A stretch of 64,000 nucleotides of DNA from Xylophilus sp. (GTDB lineage: Bacteria; Pseudomonadota; Gammaproteobacteria; Burkholderiales; Burkholderiaceae_C): contig WNDY01000001.1 in the NCBI GenBank assembly GCA_009914555.1, forward strand, positions 248,001-312,000. Direction: 5' to 3'. Under the pieces are notes generated by a model. It worked only from the letters and a program-made list of their open reading frames with translations, did not search any database and was not told the origin of the DNA. Within the stretch, counting starts at the first letter, position 1. Each line of letters opens with the position of its first letter. Both the position numbers and the translations under genes were made by a program. Of the stretch, positions 53,371 through 62,316 are shown one piece after another.

Positions 53371-53521
53371 TCTATGCCGGTGGGGTGAGCAAGAGCTCCA
53401 GGCTGTGGCCACCACATTGAACAACAGACCACGCAAAACCTTGGGCTGGAGGACACCAGCTGAAGCTTTCAATGCCTACCTAAAATCAGCGGCTCAACCC
53501 GGTGTTGCGACGACCGGTTGA
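53371..53521 (+). mobile_element. IS30-family transposase fragment (last 50 residues)
   Basis: The frame reads TDLCRWGEQELQAVATTLNNRPRKTLGWRTPAEAF, the C-terminal signature of IS30 transposases, then a run to the TGA at 53519-53521. Everything upstream of this piece has been replaced by IS5 sequence. On the right it joins the truncated IS3 copy within a few bases. Confidence 0.8.
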
Positions 53522-53527
53522 ATCCAC

Positions 53528-54215
53528 CTTGACCGCCCCTGTCGGTATGTACCAGCAGGCCCGGAGGTGGTAAGCGCAGCCAGACGGCCGATTTCAAGGC
53601 GGTGCAAACCAGTTGGGCATCCATGGTCTCGGCCATCGACCAGCCCACAATGGATCGGCTGGCCAGATCCATGACGGCCGCCAGATACAGCCAGCCCTCG
53701 CCGGTGGCCACATAGGTGATGTCAGCCACCCAGGCGCGGTTGGCCTGCCAGCCTTCGAAACGACGATCGAGGAGGTTGTCGGCCACCGGCAGGCGATGCG
53801 ATGAATCGGTCGTGACCACGTAGCTGCGCCGATACACCGGTCGCAGCCCCTGGCGCTGCAAACTGCGGCGGACGCGTTCGCCGCCCACCGCCTGGCCCTG
53901 GGCACGCAACTGCCGCGCGATGCGCGGGCGGCCGTAGCTGCCGCGGCTGGCTGCGTGGATGGCCGCCACTTGGCAATCCAATGCCTCATTGGCCTGGACC
54001 CGGGCGCTGGGCGTCCTCACTCGCCATTGGCAGTAGCCCGTGCGGGAGACTGCGAGCACCCGGCAGAGCTGGCTCACCGGATACCGGCACTCCCAGCCGC
54101 TTGGCCGCTTCAGGGCTGCCCACCGTCTGCGACAGTCGCACCGCCTCCATCACGAATCCCGCGTGTACTGCCGTCTCGGCAGTCCTTTTTCCGTCATCTC
54201 GATTTCTCCATAGCT
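53528..54215 (-). mobile_element. IS3-family element remnant (orfB truncated, orfA degenerate)
   Basis: orfB from ATG 54077: VLAVSRTGYCQWR, GSYGRPRIARQLRAQG, NLLDRRFEGWQANRAWVADITYVATGEGWLYLAAVMDLASRSIVGW (first DDE Asp) and LLVHTDRGGQ (second Asp), cut just before the third catalytic residue. Ahead of it an orfA remnant reads GFVMEAVRLSQTVGSPEAAKRLGV before losing homology. Non-functional. An AT-richer segment at 54180-54240 may hold its old left end. Confidence 0.82.
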
Positions 54216-54260
54216 CGAAGTTAACAACTTCTTGCCGTACGTGAAATCGAGGCAAGGTCA

Positions 54261-54279
54261 CATATACCCAGGGTATATG
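54261..54279. repeat. Perfect palindrome CATATACCCAGGGTATATG
   Basis: Two 9-bp arms around a single A, six bases past the amidohydrolase stop and before the IS remnants. Another copy of the TATACCC motif at a gene 3' end. Confidence 0.75.
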
Positions 54280-54284
54280 GAGGC

Positions 54285-55130
54285 TCAGAACCCGTACAGC
54301 GCTTCGGCGTTGTCGTCGAGCACCGAGGCCGGCAGGCCCGGCGCGGCGAGCCATTCACTGCATTGCGCCAGCCAGACACGGTCGTCGACCTCGCGGAACG
54401 GCTCGGTGTCACCGGCATCGGCGCCGGCCGCGCGGGCCGTGCCCTGGGTGTGCGGCCAGTTGCTTCCCCAGACGATGGCATGGGGATTCGCCCGGGCGAG
54501 GCTAGCGACTAACGGCTGCAGCGCCGCGCCATCGCCGGCCGCGCAGAGGTACGCGGCCGACAGCTTGACGGCGACCTTGCCCGTGCCGGCCAGCCGGCAC
54601 AGCGCGCGCCAGCCTGCGGAGCCGAGCGCCGACGGCCCGTCCGGCAGGCCCAAGTGGTCCAGGACGAAGCGCCGGGGGCTCGCGAGAAGCAGCGCCTCCA
54701 GCGCCCCGATCACCGGCAGGTCGACATGGAGCTGGATGTGCCAGTGCGGTGGCGCCTGCGCCGAGACGCGCGCGATCGCCTCCCGGGCGCGGCCGGCGTC
54801 CGATGCGCCATCGACGACCAGGTTGATGCGGGCGCCCCGCACGCCGGCCGCGTCGAGGGCGGCCACCTGCGTGCCATCGGTTTGCGGGCCGAGCACAGCC
54901 ACGCCGCGGCCGGCGCTGCCCAAGGAAGCCAGGGCATCGAGCAGGCAGCGGTGATCCTGCCCGTAGACGCTCGGCTGCACCAGGACGACGCGGCCCGCGC
55001 CGATCCTGCACAGATGCTGGCGCAGCAGATCGACGCCCGCATAGCCGGGCGTGAAGCGCCGCGGCGTGGCATAGGGGAACCGTTCGGCGTCGAAGACGTG
55101 GACGTGGGTGTCGCAGACGCGGCCTGTCAC
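54285..55130 (-). CDS. Amidohydrolase family protein, LigI-like (2-pyrone-4,6-dicarboxylate lactonase type)
   Basis: 281 residues. TIM-barrel hydrolase with the opening CDTHVHVFDAERFPYATPRRFTPG (HxH metal/substrate motif), VVLVQPSVYGQDHRCLLDAL, IQLHVDL, FVLDHLGLPDGP, VAVKLSAAYL, and the strand 8 Asp region replaced by IVWGSNWPHTQG, where LigI-type enzymes have G(S/T)DWPH. Hydrolyses a lactone or cyclic ester. Last gene of the minus-strand import arm, 16 bases after a Bug protein gene, so it probably opens a lactone form of the imported acid. Confidence 0.85.
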   Translation of the reverse strand: MTGRVCDTHVHVFDAERFPYATPRRFTPGYAGVDLLRQHLCRIGAGRVVLVQPSVYGQDHRCLLDALASLGSAGRGVAVLGPQTDGTQVAALDAAGVRGARINLVVDGASDAGRAREAIARVSAQAPPHWHIQLHVDLPVIGALEALLLASPRRFVLDHLGLPDGPSALGSAGWRALCRLAGTGKVAVKLSAAYLCAAGDGAALQPLVASLARANPHAIVWGSNWPHTQGTARAAGADAGDTEPFREVDDRVWLAQCSEWLAAPGLPASVLDDNAEALYGF

Positions 55131-55146
55131 CGGGCTTCCTCGGGAA

Positions 55147-56124
55147 TCACTGCGGCTGGATCTTCGCGCTCTTCACCACCTGCTGCCACTTCGCCACCTC
55201 CTCGTGGATGAACTTCTCGCAGTCGGCCGGCGTGCCATGGACCGGATGCGCTCCTAGCTCCTCATACTTCTGCACCACCTCCGGACTGCGCAGCGCCTTC
55301 TCGACCTGGGCATGCAGCGCGTCGAGCACCGGCTGCGGGGTCTTGGCCGTGGCCACGATGCCGACCCAATGCTCCACCTTGAACTTCTCCAGGCCGGCCT
55401 CGTCGAAGGTCGGCACGGCGGGGAGTTGGGATGCGCGCTTGGCCTGGCCGATGCCGAGCCCCTTGATCCGGCCGGAAGCGAAGGCCGCCGCGGTGCTGGT
55501 GATGCTGTCGATCAGCAGGTCCACCTCGCCGCCCATCAGCGCCTTGATCGACTCGCCGCCGCCCTTGTAGTGGACATGCAGGAACCGGGCGCCCGTGACC
55601 GATGCGAGCAGTTCGGTGCTCAGGTGCGGGGTGCTGCCGATGCCGCCGGAGCCGTAGGTGATCTTCCCGGGATGGCTGCGGGCGTATGCGACGAGTTCCC
55701 CGGCGGAGGTGAACTGGGACGTGGACGGCACCATCATCACCATCGGCGACTCGGCGACCTTCGCCACCGGCGCCAGGTCCTTCAGCGTGTCGTATGGCAT
55801 CTTCGCCTGCAGCGCAGGCGTCATCGTGAACGGGGCGCTGATGAAGCCCAGGGTGTAGCCGTCTGGCGCGGCCTTCGCCACGGCGTCGGTGCCGATGATG
55901 CCGCCGGCTCCGGGCCTGTTGTCGACCACGAAGGGCTGGCCGGTATCGGTCGTCAGCCGCTTGGCCAGCACGCGCGCCATCACGTCGTTCGGACCGCCGG
56001 CTGCGAATGGGACGACCAGCCGGACCGGCTTGGCCGGATAGACCGGCTGCTGTGCGAAGGCGGCGACCGGCAGGGAAAGCGCGAGCGCGACCAGGGCGCG
56101 CCGCCCCAGGGATGGGGGAGTCAT
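55147..56124 (-). CDS. Bug-family periplasmic binding protein
   Basis: 325 residues. Signal peptide (ALVALALSLPVAAFAQ) then YPAKPVRLVVPFAAGGPNDVMARVLAKRLTTDTGQPFVVDNRPGAGGIIGTDAVAKAAPDGYTLG, the Bug signature, with YGSGGIGSTPHLSTELL in the middle. It should bind a carboxylic acid and hand it to a TctAB permease encoded elsewhere. It follows the porin gene by 14 bases; together with the second Bug protein it forms the uptake set for the divergent catabolic operon. Confidence 0.93.
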   Translation of the reverse strand: MTPPSLGRRALVALALSLPVAAFAQQPVYPAKPVRLVVPFAAGGPNDVMARVLAKRLTTDTGQPFVVDNRPGAGGIIGTDAVAKAAPDGYTLGFISAPFTMTPALQAKMPYDTLKDLAPVAKVAESPMVMMVPSTSQFTSAGELVAYARSHPGKITYGSGGIGSTPHLSTELLASVTGARFLHVHYKGGGESIKALMGGEVDLLIDSITSTAAAFASGRIKGLGIGQAKRASQLPAVPTFDEAGLEKFKVEHWVGIVATAKTPQPVLDALHAQVEKALRSPEVVQKYEELGAHPVHGTPADCEKFIHEEVAKWQQVVKSAKIQPQ

Positions 56125-56138
56125 GAGGTTTGCTCCGA

Positions 56139-57188
56139 TCAGAAACGGTGGCGGACACCCGCCGTCACGCCCGTCTGGGAGCCGCGCGTGGCCATGAAAC
56201 TGGGCAGGACGTAGCCGCCACCGATCTTGTTGTGGTCGACGGCCGCATACAGATCCGTCCGTTTGGACAGGTAGTAATCGGCAGACAGCCAGGCGACCTG
56301 GCGCCTGCCCGAGGCATTGGTGCCGAAGGTGTTTTGCCGGTCGTGGGTGTAGCTGGCCGTCAGCGTCAGTGCGGGCGTCGCGTAGTAGTGCAGGCCCGCG
56401 GTCGCGACCTTGTTGCGCTGCGGGCTGATCTCGTGGCTGCGCGTCATGTAGGCCAGGAAGGCCTTCCAGGACGGCGCGATCTGGTAGGCCGCCCCGCCTC
56501 CGCGGATCCTGCGCACCTCGCCGCCGGCCGCCGCCGAGAGGTTCTGCCCGTACAGCACCGCGTCGAACCCGGCGGCGCGGTAGCCGGCAGACAGGCCGCT
56601 GCCCCTGCCGTTGCCTTCCGACAGCGTCACGCTGCCCGCGACGTCGAAGGGGCCGAACTCCTTGGCGTACTTCACCATGTTGTCCTGCCGGGCCATGTGG
56701 TGGTTGCTCAGAACGATCACGGCATCCGCGTTGGGATTGCCCATCGGCTGGATGCGCGCGGCGGCCTGGTGGGCCAGCGTGTATTGCCGGCCGAAGGTCA
56801 GCGCGCCCCAGGTGGCCGAGGACAGGCCGACCCACGACTCCCGCCCGAATGCGCGGCTGGAAGCCGAGGCCGCCTGGCCGTAGTTGGCCGCGGCGGTGGA
56901 CTGCAGCAGCAAGCCGGTCGACGGGTCGATCCCCATTTCCAGCATGTAGAGCGCGCGCAGCCCGCCGCCCAGGTTCTCCGAGCCCTTGAAGCCGAGCCGG
57001 GAGCCGCCGAAGTAGCCGTCGCCCACGGTGTTCAGCGAGCCGCCGCCGGATGCCGCATTGCTGGCATGGCGGACGGTGACGTCCATCACGCCATAGAGGG
57101 TCACGGAGGACTGCGCATGGCACAGCGGCGGGAGCCACAGCCCCGCGGCAGCAGCGGCACAGGCGGCAAAGGTCGTGCGGATGGTCAT
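56139..57188 (-). CDS. General porin, beta-proteobacterial Porin_4 type
   Basis: 349 residues. Signal peptide ending LCHA-QSSVTLYGVMDVTVRHASN, strand pattern with SRLGFKGSENLGGGLRALYMLE, SSRAFGRESWVGLSSATWGALTFGRQYTLAH, and the C-terminal RGSQTGVTAGVRHRF whose final Phe is needed for outer-membrane assembly. A 16-stranded trimeric porin for anionic small solutes. Sits between two Bug protein genes, an arrangement suggesting a dedicated outer-membrane entry for their ligand. Confidence 0.92.
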   Translation of the reverse strand: MTIRTTFAACAAAAAGLWLPPLCHAQSSVTLYGVMDVTVRHASNAASGGGSLNTVGDGYFGGSRLGFKGSENLGGGLRALYMLEMGIDPSTGLLLQSTAAANYGQAASASSRAFGRESWVGLSSATWGALTFGRQYTLAHQAAARIQPMGNPNADAVIVLSNHHMARQDNMVKYAKEFGPFDVAGSVTLSEGNGRGSGLSAGYRAAGFDAVLYGQNLSAAAGGEVRRIRGGGAAYQIAPSWKAFLAYMTRSHEISPQRNKVATAGLHYYATPALTLTASYTHDRQNTFGTNASGRRQVAWLSADYYLSKRTDLYAAVDHNKIGGGYVLPSFMATRGSQTGVTAGVRHRF

Positions 57189-57214
57189 GCTGTCTCCTGG
57201 AGGTGCGGCCCGCG

Positions 57215-58216
57215 TCATTCCGGCTTGATGTTGTGGCGCTTCACGAGCTGGGACCAGCGCGCCGTCTCTTCCTTGATGAACGCACCGAACTGCTCCGGCG
57301 TGCCCCCGGCGACCTCGTCGCCGAGTGCGGTGATCGCCTTGATCATCTCGGGCTCCTTCAGGGTATCGTTGATGGCCGCATTGAGCTTGGCCACGATGGG
57401 CGCGGGCGTCCCCTTCGGCGCCACGACGCCGAACCAGTTGGAGATCGCCATCCCCTTGATGCCGAGCTCGTCGAAGGTCGGCACGTCCTTCAGCAGCGGC
57501 GAGCGGTGCGGGCCGGTGATTGCCAGCGGCCGCATCTTGGGCTCCGGCCCCGACACGTAGGGCATCACCGCGAAGATCCATTCGAACATCAGATCGACGG
57601 TGCCCGCCATCAGGTCGTTGCCGGCAGGCGCGCCGCCCTTGTAGGCCACGTGCGTCATCTCGACGCCGGCGCTCTGCTTGAAGAGTTCGCCGGCCAGATG
57701 GTGCGAGCCGCCGATGCCGCCGGAGGCGAAGCTCAGGGAGTTGGGCTTGGCCTTCAATGCGGCAATGACCTCCTTGACCGACTTGAAGGGCGAGTTGCGC
57801 CCGACGGCCAGGACGAGCGGCCCCTTCTCGATCAGCACGACCGGCGTCAGGTCGGTGGCCGGATCGAAGTTGAGCCGCGGGAACAGGGCCTTGTTGACCG
57901 CCAGCGGGGCGAAATTGCCCAGGCCGATCACATAGCCATCGGGTTTGGCCTTGGCAATGTATTCCGTGCCGATGTTGCCGCCCGCGCCGGGACGGTTCTC
58001 CACGATCACCGGCTGGCCGAAGGCGGTGGAGAGCCTGTTGGCTATCTGGCGCGAGCGCGTGTCCGAACTGCCGCCGGCGGCATAGGGAACCACGAACGTG
58101 ATCGGCTTGGCCGGGTAGCCGCCTGCGGCGGACTGTGCGAAAGCGGTGGGGACCATGAGGACCGCTGCCGCGAGCGCACCGGCCGCGCGTTGAAGAAAGG
58201 GGAGGGTGAATGCCAT
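57215..58216 (-). CDS. Bug-family periplasmic binding protein
   Basis: 333 residues. Signal (AGALAAAVLMVPTAFAQS), then YPAKPITFVVPYAAGGSSDTRSRQIANRLSTAFGQPVIVENRPGAGGNIGTEYIAKAKPDGYVIG and LSFASGGIGGSHHLAGELF. Paralogue of the other Bug protein in this operon; the SSDTRSRQ pocket differs from PNDVMARV, so the two may bind different acids. First gene of the minus arm, divergent from the catabolic operon with only 104 bases between. Confidence 0.93.
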   Translation of the reverse strand: MAFTLPFLQRAAGALAAAVLMVPTAFAQSAAGGYPAKPITFVVPYAAGGSSDTRSRQIANRLSTAFGQPVIVENRPGAGGNIGTEYIAKAKPDGYVIGLGNFAPLAVNKALFPRLNFDPATDLTPVVLIEKGPLVLAVGRNSPFKSVKEVIAALKAKPNSLSFASGGIGGSHHLAGELFKQSAGVEMTHVAYKGGAPAGNDLMAGTVDLMFEWIFAVMPYVSGPEPKMRPLAITGPHRSPLLKDVPTFDELGIKGMAISNWFGVVAPKGTPAPIVAKLNAAINDTLKEPEMIKAITALGDEVAGGTPEQFGAFIKEETARWSQLVKRHNIKPE

Positions 58217-58253
58217 CGCGTCTCCTATCTGCCTTGAGTGAGTAGATTTCCTA

Positions 58254-58281
58254 ATTGTATCTATTGGATATTAAGTACAAT
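58254..58281. promoter_or_regulatory. AT-rich divergent control region with inverted repeat
   Basis: The 104-base gap 58217-58320 is far richer in A+T than its surroundings. ATTGTA (58254-58259) and TACAAT (58276-58281) form an inverted repeat 16 bases apart, enclosing the smaller repeat TATC-TATTG-GATA (58258-58270). TAGAAT near 58303 could be a -10 element for the plus operon. This is the natural site for the GntR regulator encoded downstream. Confidence 0.5.
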
Positions 58282-58320
58282 CAGTGCCAACCCTAACCGG
58301 GAATAGAATCTATAAAGATC

Positions 58321-59010
58321 GTGTCAAGAATTGCTTTAATACATGCAACGCCGCTGGCCGTCGGCCCGGTCCAGGAAGCTTTCGAGCGCCTGTGGCCGCA
58401 GGCGGCCCGGATGAACCTGCTCGACGACAGCCTGCCGTCAGACTTGGTCGCCGCCGGCGGCATCGGCGCGGCCCTGCGAGCCCGCTTCGGTGCGCTTGCG
58501 CGCTATGCGGCGCAGGCGGGGGCCGACGGCATCCTGTTCACCTGCTCCGCCTTCGGTGCGGCCATCGAGGCGGCCGCCGAGCAGGCCGGCGTGCCGACGC
58601 TCAAGCCCAACGGAGCCATGTTCGAGGAGGCGCTGGACGCCTGCGCGACGCTCGGCAGGAGCGGGCGCATCGGCATGGTTTCCAGCTTCGCGCCCTCGGT
58701 CGGCAGCATGCGCGAGGAGCTGGAGGCGATCGCGCGGCGCCGCGGCATCGAATGCAGCCTGCGCGTCGCATGCCCGCCGGGCGCTCTGGAGGCGCTCGCG
58801 CAGGGGCGCGTCCAGGAGCACGACGCCCTCGTCGGCGCCGCTGCGCAGGAACTGCGCGACAGCGATATCCTGATGCTGGGTCAGTTCTCCATGGCGCACC
58901 TGCGCGAGCGCATCGCCGCAGACACTTCGCTACCCGTGCTGAGCAGCCCCGACAGTGCCGTGCGGCTGCTCAGGAAATCCGTCGATCCCGCCTCATCCCT
59001 CCCAAGCTGA
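58321..59010 (+). CDS. Aspartate/glutamate racemase-like protein
   Basis: 229 residues from a GTG. Asp/Glu racemase superfamily: HATPLAVGPVQEAFERLWP at the start, then GILFTCSAFGAAIEAA with Cys75, then SGRIGMVSSFAPSV. Where racemases have the second catalytic Cys, this protein reads DILMLGQFSMAHL, so a two-base racemisation is unlikely; isomerases and decarboxylases (arylmalonate type) with one Cys are known. First gene of the plus operon, 11 bases before the dehydrogenase start. Confidence 0.8.
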   Translation: MSRIALIHATPLAVGPVQEAFERLWPQAARMNLLDDSLPSDLVAAGGIGAALRARFGALARYAAQAGADGILFTCSAFGAAIEAAAEQAGVPTLKPNGAMFEEALDACATLGRSGRIGMVSSFAPSVGSMREELEAIARRRGIECSLRVACPPGALEALAQGRVQEHDALVGAAAQELRDSDILMLGQFSMAHLRERIAADTSLPVLSSPDSAVRLLRKSVDPASSLPS

Positions 59011-59021
59011 CTGGAGAAACC

Positions 59022-60095
59022 ATGAAGTTCATCGTTCTGCCGTGTGACGGCATCGGCCCTGAAATCGTCGATGCATCCGTCGAGGTGCTCAAGGCCTCCG
59101 GCGCCCGCTTCGGCCTCGCGCTCGAGTTCGATTTCGAAGACCTCGGCTTCAGCAGCCTGAAGAAGTACGGCGTGACCATCCGCGACGAACTGCTCGAGCG
59201 CTCCAAGACGTACGACGGCATCATCCTCGGAACCCAGTCGCACGCCGACTATCCCCCGCCGGAGCAGGGCGGCCGCAACGTGTCCGCGGCCTACCGCATC
59301 GGCCTGGACCTGTATGCCAACGTGCGCCCGGCGCGCACCCGGCCGTTCCTGCCGTCGAACCTGCGCGAAGGCAGGTCCATGGACCTGGTCATCATGCGTG
59401 AGGCCACCGAAGGCTTCTACCCGGACCGCAACATGACGCGCGGCTGGGGCGAGGTCATGCCCAGTCCCGACATGGCGCTGTCGATCCGCAAGATCACCCG
59501 CCACTGCAGCGAGCGCATCGCGCGCCGGGCCTTCGAGCTGGCGGCCACGCGGCGCAGGAAGGTGACCGCCATCCACAAGGCCAACAGCTTCCACATGACC
59601 GACGGCCTCTTCCTCGAAGCCGTGCGCCACGTGGCCAAGGACTTCCCGGACGTGCAGCTCGACGACCTGCTGATTGATGCCTCGACCGCTCACCTGGTCA
59701 AGGAGCCCGAGCGCTTCGACGTGCTCGTGGCCACCAATTTCTACGGCGACATCCTCTCGGACCTGTGCAGCGAGCTGTCCGGCAGCCTGGGGCTGGCCGG
59801 CTCCATCATGGCGAGCGACACCCTGTGCTGCGCGCAGGCCCAGCATGGCTCGGCGCCCACCATTGCCGGGCAGGACAAGGCCAATCCGACCTCCATGATC
59901 CTGTCGGTCGCCATGATGGTCGGCTGGCTCGGCGACAAGCGCGGCGACGACGCGCTGCGGCAGGCCGCCAAGGCGATCGAGGCCGCGGTGGACAAGGTGC
60001 TCGCGAACCCGCAGACGCGCACCGCCGACATCGGCGGCACCATCGGCTGCAAGGCCTTCGCGGCCGAAGTGGCCCGGGCCGTCGCCGGCGCCTGA
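59022..60095 (+). CDS. Isocitrate/isopropylmalate dehydrogenase family (tartrate dehydrogenase-like)
   Basis: 357 residues. Oxidative decarboxylase fold: FIVLPCDGIGPEIVDASVEVL, YDGIILGTQSHADYPP, DLYANVRPARTRPF, MREATEGFY, HKANSFHMTDGLFLEAV, the metal site DVLVATNFYGDILSDLCSELSGSLGLAGS and adenine loop HGSAPTIAGQDKANPTSMIL. Acts on a (R)- or (S)-2-hydroxy acid such as tartrate, malate or a C4 sugar acid with NAD+. In known C4 acid-sugar pathways the same chemistry is done by PdxA2, a structural relative, so this protein may fill that step. 17 bases before the kinase gene. Confidence 0.88.
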   Translation: MKFIVLPCDGIGPEIVDASVEVLKASGARFGLALEFDFEDLGFSSLKKYGVTIRDELLERSKTYDGIILGTQSHADYPPPEQGGRNVSAAYRIGLDLYANVRPARTRPFLPSNLREGRSMDLVIMREATEGFYPDRNMTRGWGEVMPSPDMALSIRKITRHCSERIARRAFELAATRRRKVTAIHKANSFHMTDGLFLEAVRHVAKDFPDVQLDDLLIDASTAHLVKEPERFDVLVATNFYGDILSDLCSELSGSLGLAGSIMASDTLCCAQAQHGSAPTIAGQDKANPTSMILSVAMMVGWLGDKRGDDALRQAAKAIEAAVDKVLANPQTRTADIGGTIGCKAFAAEVARAVAGA

Positions 60096-60112
60096 GGCAG
60101 GGCGTCGCGGCC

Positions 60113-61399
60113 ATGGGCACGATCCATCTGGGCTGTATCGCCGATGATTTCACCGGCGCCACCGACCTTGCGAACAACCTCGTGCGCGGCGGCATGCGCG
60201 TCGTCCAGACGATGGGCGTGCCGCGCGGCCCGCTCGCCGCGGACGTGGACGCCGTCGTCATCGCGCTGAAGTCGCGCACCATCGCCGCGGCGGATGCCGC
60301 CGCGCAGTCCGTGCAGGCGCTGCACTGGCTCCAGGCGCAGGGGGCGCGGCAGTTCTACTTCAAGTACTGCTCGACCTTCGATTCGACGCCGGCCGGCAAC
60401 ATCGGGCCGGTGACCGATGCGCTCATGGATGCACTGGGGACCGACTTCACGATCGCCTGCCCCGCGTTCCCCGAGAACGGGCGCACGGTGTTCAAGGGCT
60501 ACCTTTTCGCGGGCGACGTCCTGCTGCAGGAGTCCGGCATGCGCAGCCATCCGCTGACGCCGATGACCGATTCGAACCTGGTGCGCGTGCTGCAGCAGCA
60601 GACCGCGCGGCGGGTCGGCCTGGTCGACTACAGCGTCGTGCGGCGCGGCGCGGATGCCATCCGGCAGCGCATGGCGCAGCTGCGCGGCGAAGGCGTGCAG
60701 ATGGTCATCGTCGATGCGATGGACAATGCCGACCTCATGGCGCTGGGCTTGGCGCTGGCGGACCTGCCGCGCGTGACCGCCGGCTCGGGCGTGGCCATCG
60801 GGCTGCCGCAGAACTACGGCGTGCGCCCGGGCCAGGGGGCCTCCTGCCTTCCATCTGCGCGCGGCGCGCGGGCGATCGTCTCCGGCAGCTGCTCGGTCGC
60901 CACGAACGGCCAGGTCGCCGATTTCCGGCAGCGCGGCGGCCCCGCTTTCGCGATCGATCCGCTGCGGCTGATCGAGGGCGCCGACCTGGTGCAGGAGGCC
61001 CTGGCATGGGCCGGCCCGCGTCTCGGCGCCGAGCCGGTGCTGATCTATGCCACGGCCGAGCCCGACGCGGTGCGCGCGGTGCAGGCGCAGGTGGGCGCCG
61101 AGCGCGCCGGCGGAATCGTCGAGGCCGCCCTGTCCGCCATCGCGCGCGGTCTGGTGGAGCGGGGCGCGGGCCAGTTGATCGTGGCCGGCGGAGAGACCGC
61201 CGGCGCCTGCGTCCAGGCGCTGGAGGTGGACCGCATGCGCATCGGCCCGCAGATCGCGCCGGGCGTGCCGTGGTGCCATGCGCAGTCGCCGTTCGCTGCG
61301 GCGCAGGGCGTGCACCTGGCCCTGAAATCCGGGAACTTCGGGTCCGCCGATTTCTTCACCCGGGCGTTCGCGCTGCTGCAGCCGCCGGCATCGCCATGA
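60113..61399 (+). CDS. DUF1537 four-carbon acid sugar kinase
   Basis: 428 residues, typical length. The N-terminal substrate domain begins HLGCIADDFTGATDLANNLVRGG and FYFKYCSTFDSTPAGNIGPVTDAL (family hallmark of OtnK/DtnK/LtnK); the C-terminal nucleotide domain has IVSGSCSVATNGQV and LIVAGGETAGACVQAL. Phosphorylates the 4-hydroxyl of threonate, erythronate or a similar acid using ATP. ATGA overlap with the GntR gene. Together with the dehydrogenase and aldolase it defines an acid-sugar route to a triose phosphate. Confidence 0.93.
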   Translation: MGTIHLGCIADDFTGATDLANNLVRGGMRVVQTMGVPRGPLAADVDAVVIALKSRTIAAADAAAQSVQALHWLQAQGARQFYFKYCSTFDSTPAGNIGPVTDALMDALGTDFTIACPAFPENGRTVFKGYLFAGDVLLQESGMRSHPLTPMTDSNLVRVLQQQTARRVGLVDYSVVRRGADAIRQRMAQLRGEGVQMVIVDAMDNADLMALGLALADLPRVTAGSGVAIGLPQNYGVRPGQGASCLPSARGARAIVSGSCSVATNGQVADFRQRGGPAFAIDPLRLIEGADLVQEALAWAGPRLGAEPVLIYATAEPDAVRAVQAQVGAERAGGIVEAALSAIARGLVERGAGQLIVAGGETAGACVQALEVDRMRIGPQIAPGVPWCHAQSPFAAAQGVHLALKSGNFGSADFFTRAFALLQPPASP

Positions 61400-62316
61400 A
61401 GACGGCCCCGATGGCCGCGGCGCCCGCTCCTGCGACCAATGTCAGCCCGCTGATTCCGACCCTGGCGGGCCGGATCCTGGAGATGGCGCGGCGCGAGGGC
61501 CTGCCGAAGGGCTACCGGCTCACCGAGCAGGCCCTGTGCGATGTCCTCGGCGTCTCCCGCTCGCCGGTCCGCAAGGCGCTGCAGTTCCTCGAATCCACCG
61601 GTGCGGTGACCTCCAGCCCGAACCGGGGCTTCCAGCTGGCCATGGAGGCGCGCGAGCTCGCGGGCGTCGCCGTGTCCGAGGCCGTTCCGTCGCTGGAAGA
61701 CCTGTACCTGCGGGTCGCCCACGACCACATCGGCGGGCTGCTGGAACAGGAGGTGACGGAGGCAGACCTGATGGCCCGCTACGGTCTGGCACGCCAGCAG
61801 GTCCAGCGCCTGCTCAACCGGATGTCGCGCGATGGGCTGGTGGACCGCAAGCCCGGCCGGGGCTGGATGTTCCGGCGACTGCTGTCGAGCGTCGAGGCGC
61901 ACCGCGAAAGCTACCGCTTCCGCATGATGCTCGAGCCGGCGGCCATCCTCGAGCCCGGCTATGCCGTGGACCTGGCCGAACTCGAACGCTGCCGGCGCGA
62001 GCAGCAGGACCTGCTGGACGGCGGCATCGAACAATGCACGCCGGCGCAGCTCTTCCAGGCGGGCAGCCATTTCCACGAGACGGTGGCGGCCGGCTGCGGC
62101 AACCGTTTCGTGCTCGATGCGCTGCGCAACGTCAACCAGATGCGGCGCATCGTCGAGTACGGCACGCGGCTCGACCGCAGCCGCCTCCACCGCCAGTGCG
62201 AGGAGCATCTGCAGCTCATCGAGCTGCTGGTGCGTGGCGAACGCATGGAAGCCGCCCAGTTCATGCGCCAGCACCTCAATATGGCGCGCATCACCAAGGT
62301 CGGGGAGAACTCGTGA
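61396..62316 (+). CDS. GntR-type regulator with two winged-helix domains and FCD
   Basis: 306 residues, about 70 longer than usual FCD regulators. First HTH at about 20-75 (YRLTEQALCDVLGVSRSPVRKALQFLESTGAV); second at about 98-150 (EVTEADLMARYGLARQQVQRLLNRMSRDGLVDRKPGRGWMF); FCD effector domain from about 165 (SYRFRMMLEPAAILEP; HFHETVAAGCGNRFVLDAL; HLQLIELLVRGERMEAAQFMRQHL). Lying inside the operon it should be its own regulator. The duplicated DNA-binding unit could read a two-part operator. Confidence 0.88.
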   Translation: MKTAPMAAAPAPATNVSPLIPTLAGRILEMARREGLPKGYRLTEQALCDVLGVSRSPVRKALQFLESTGAVTSSPNRGFQLAMEARELAGVAVSEAVPSLEDLYLRVAHDHIGGLLEQEVTEADLMARYGLARQQVQRLLNRMSRDGLVDRKPGRGWMFRRLLSSVEAHRESYRFRMMLEPAAILEPGYAVDLAELERCRREQQDLLDGGIEQCTPAQLFQAGSHFHETVAAGCGNRFVLDALRNVNQMRRIVEYGTRLDRSRLHRQCEEHLQLIELLVRGERMEAAQFMRQHLNMARITKVGENS

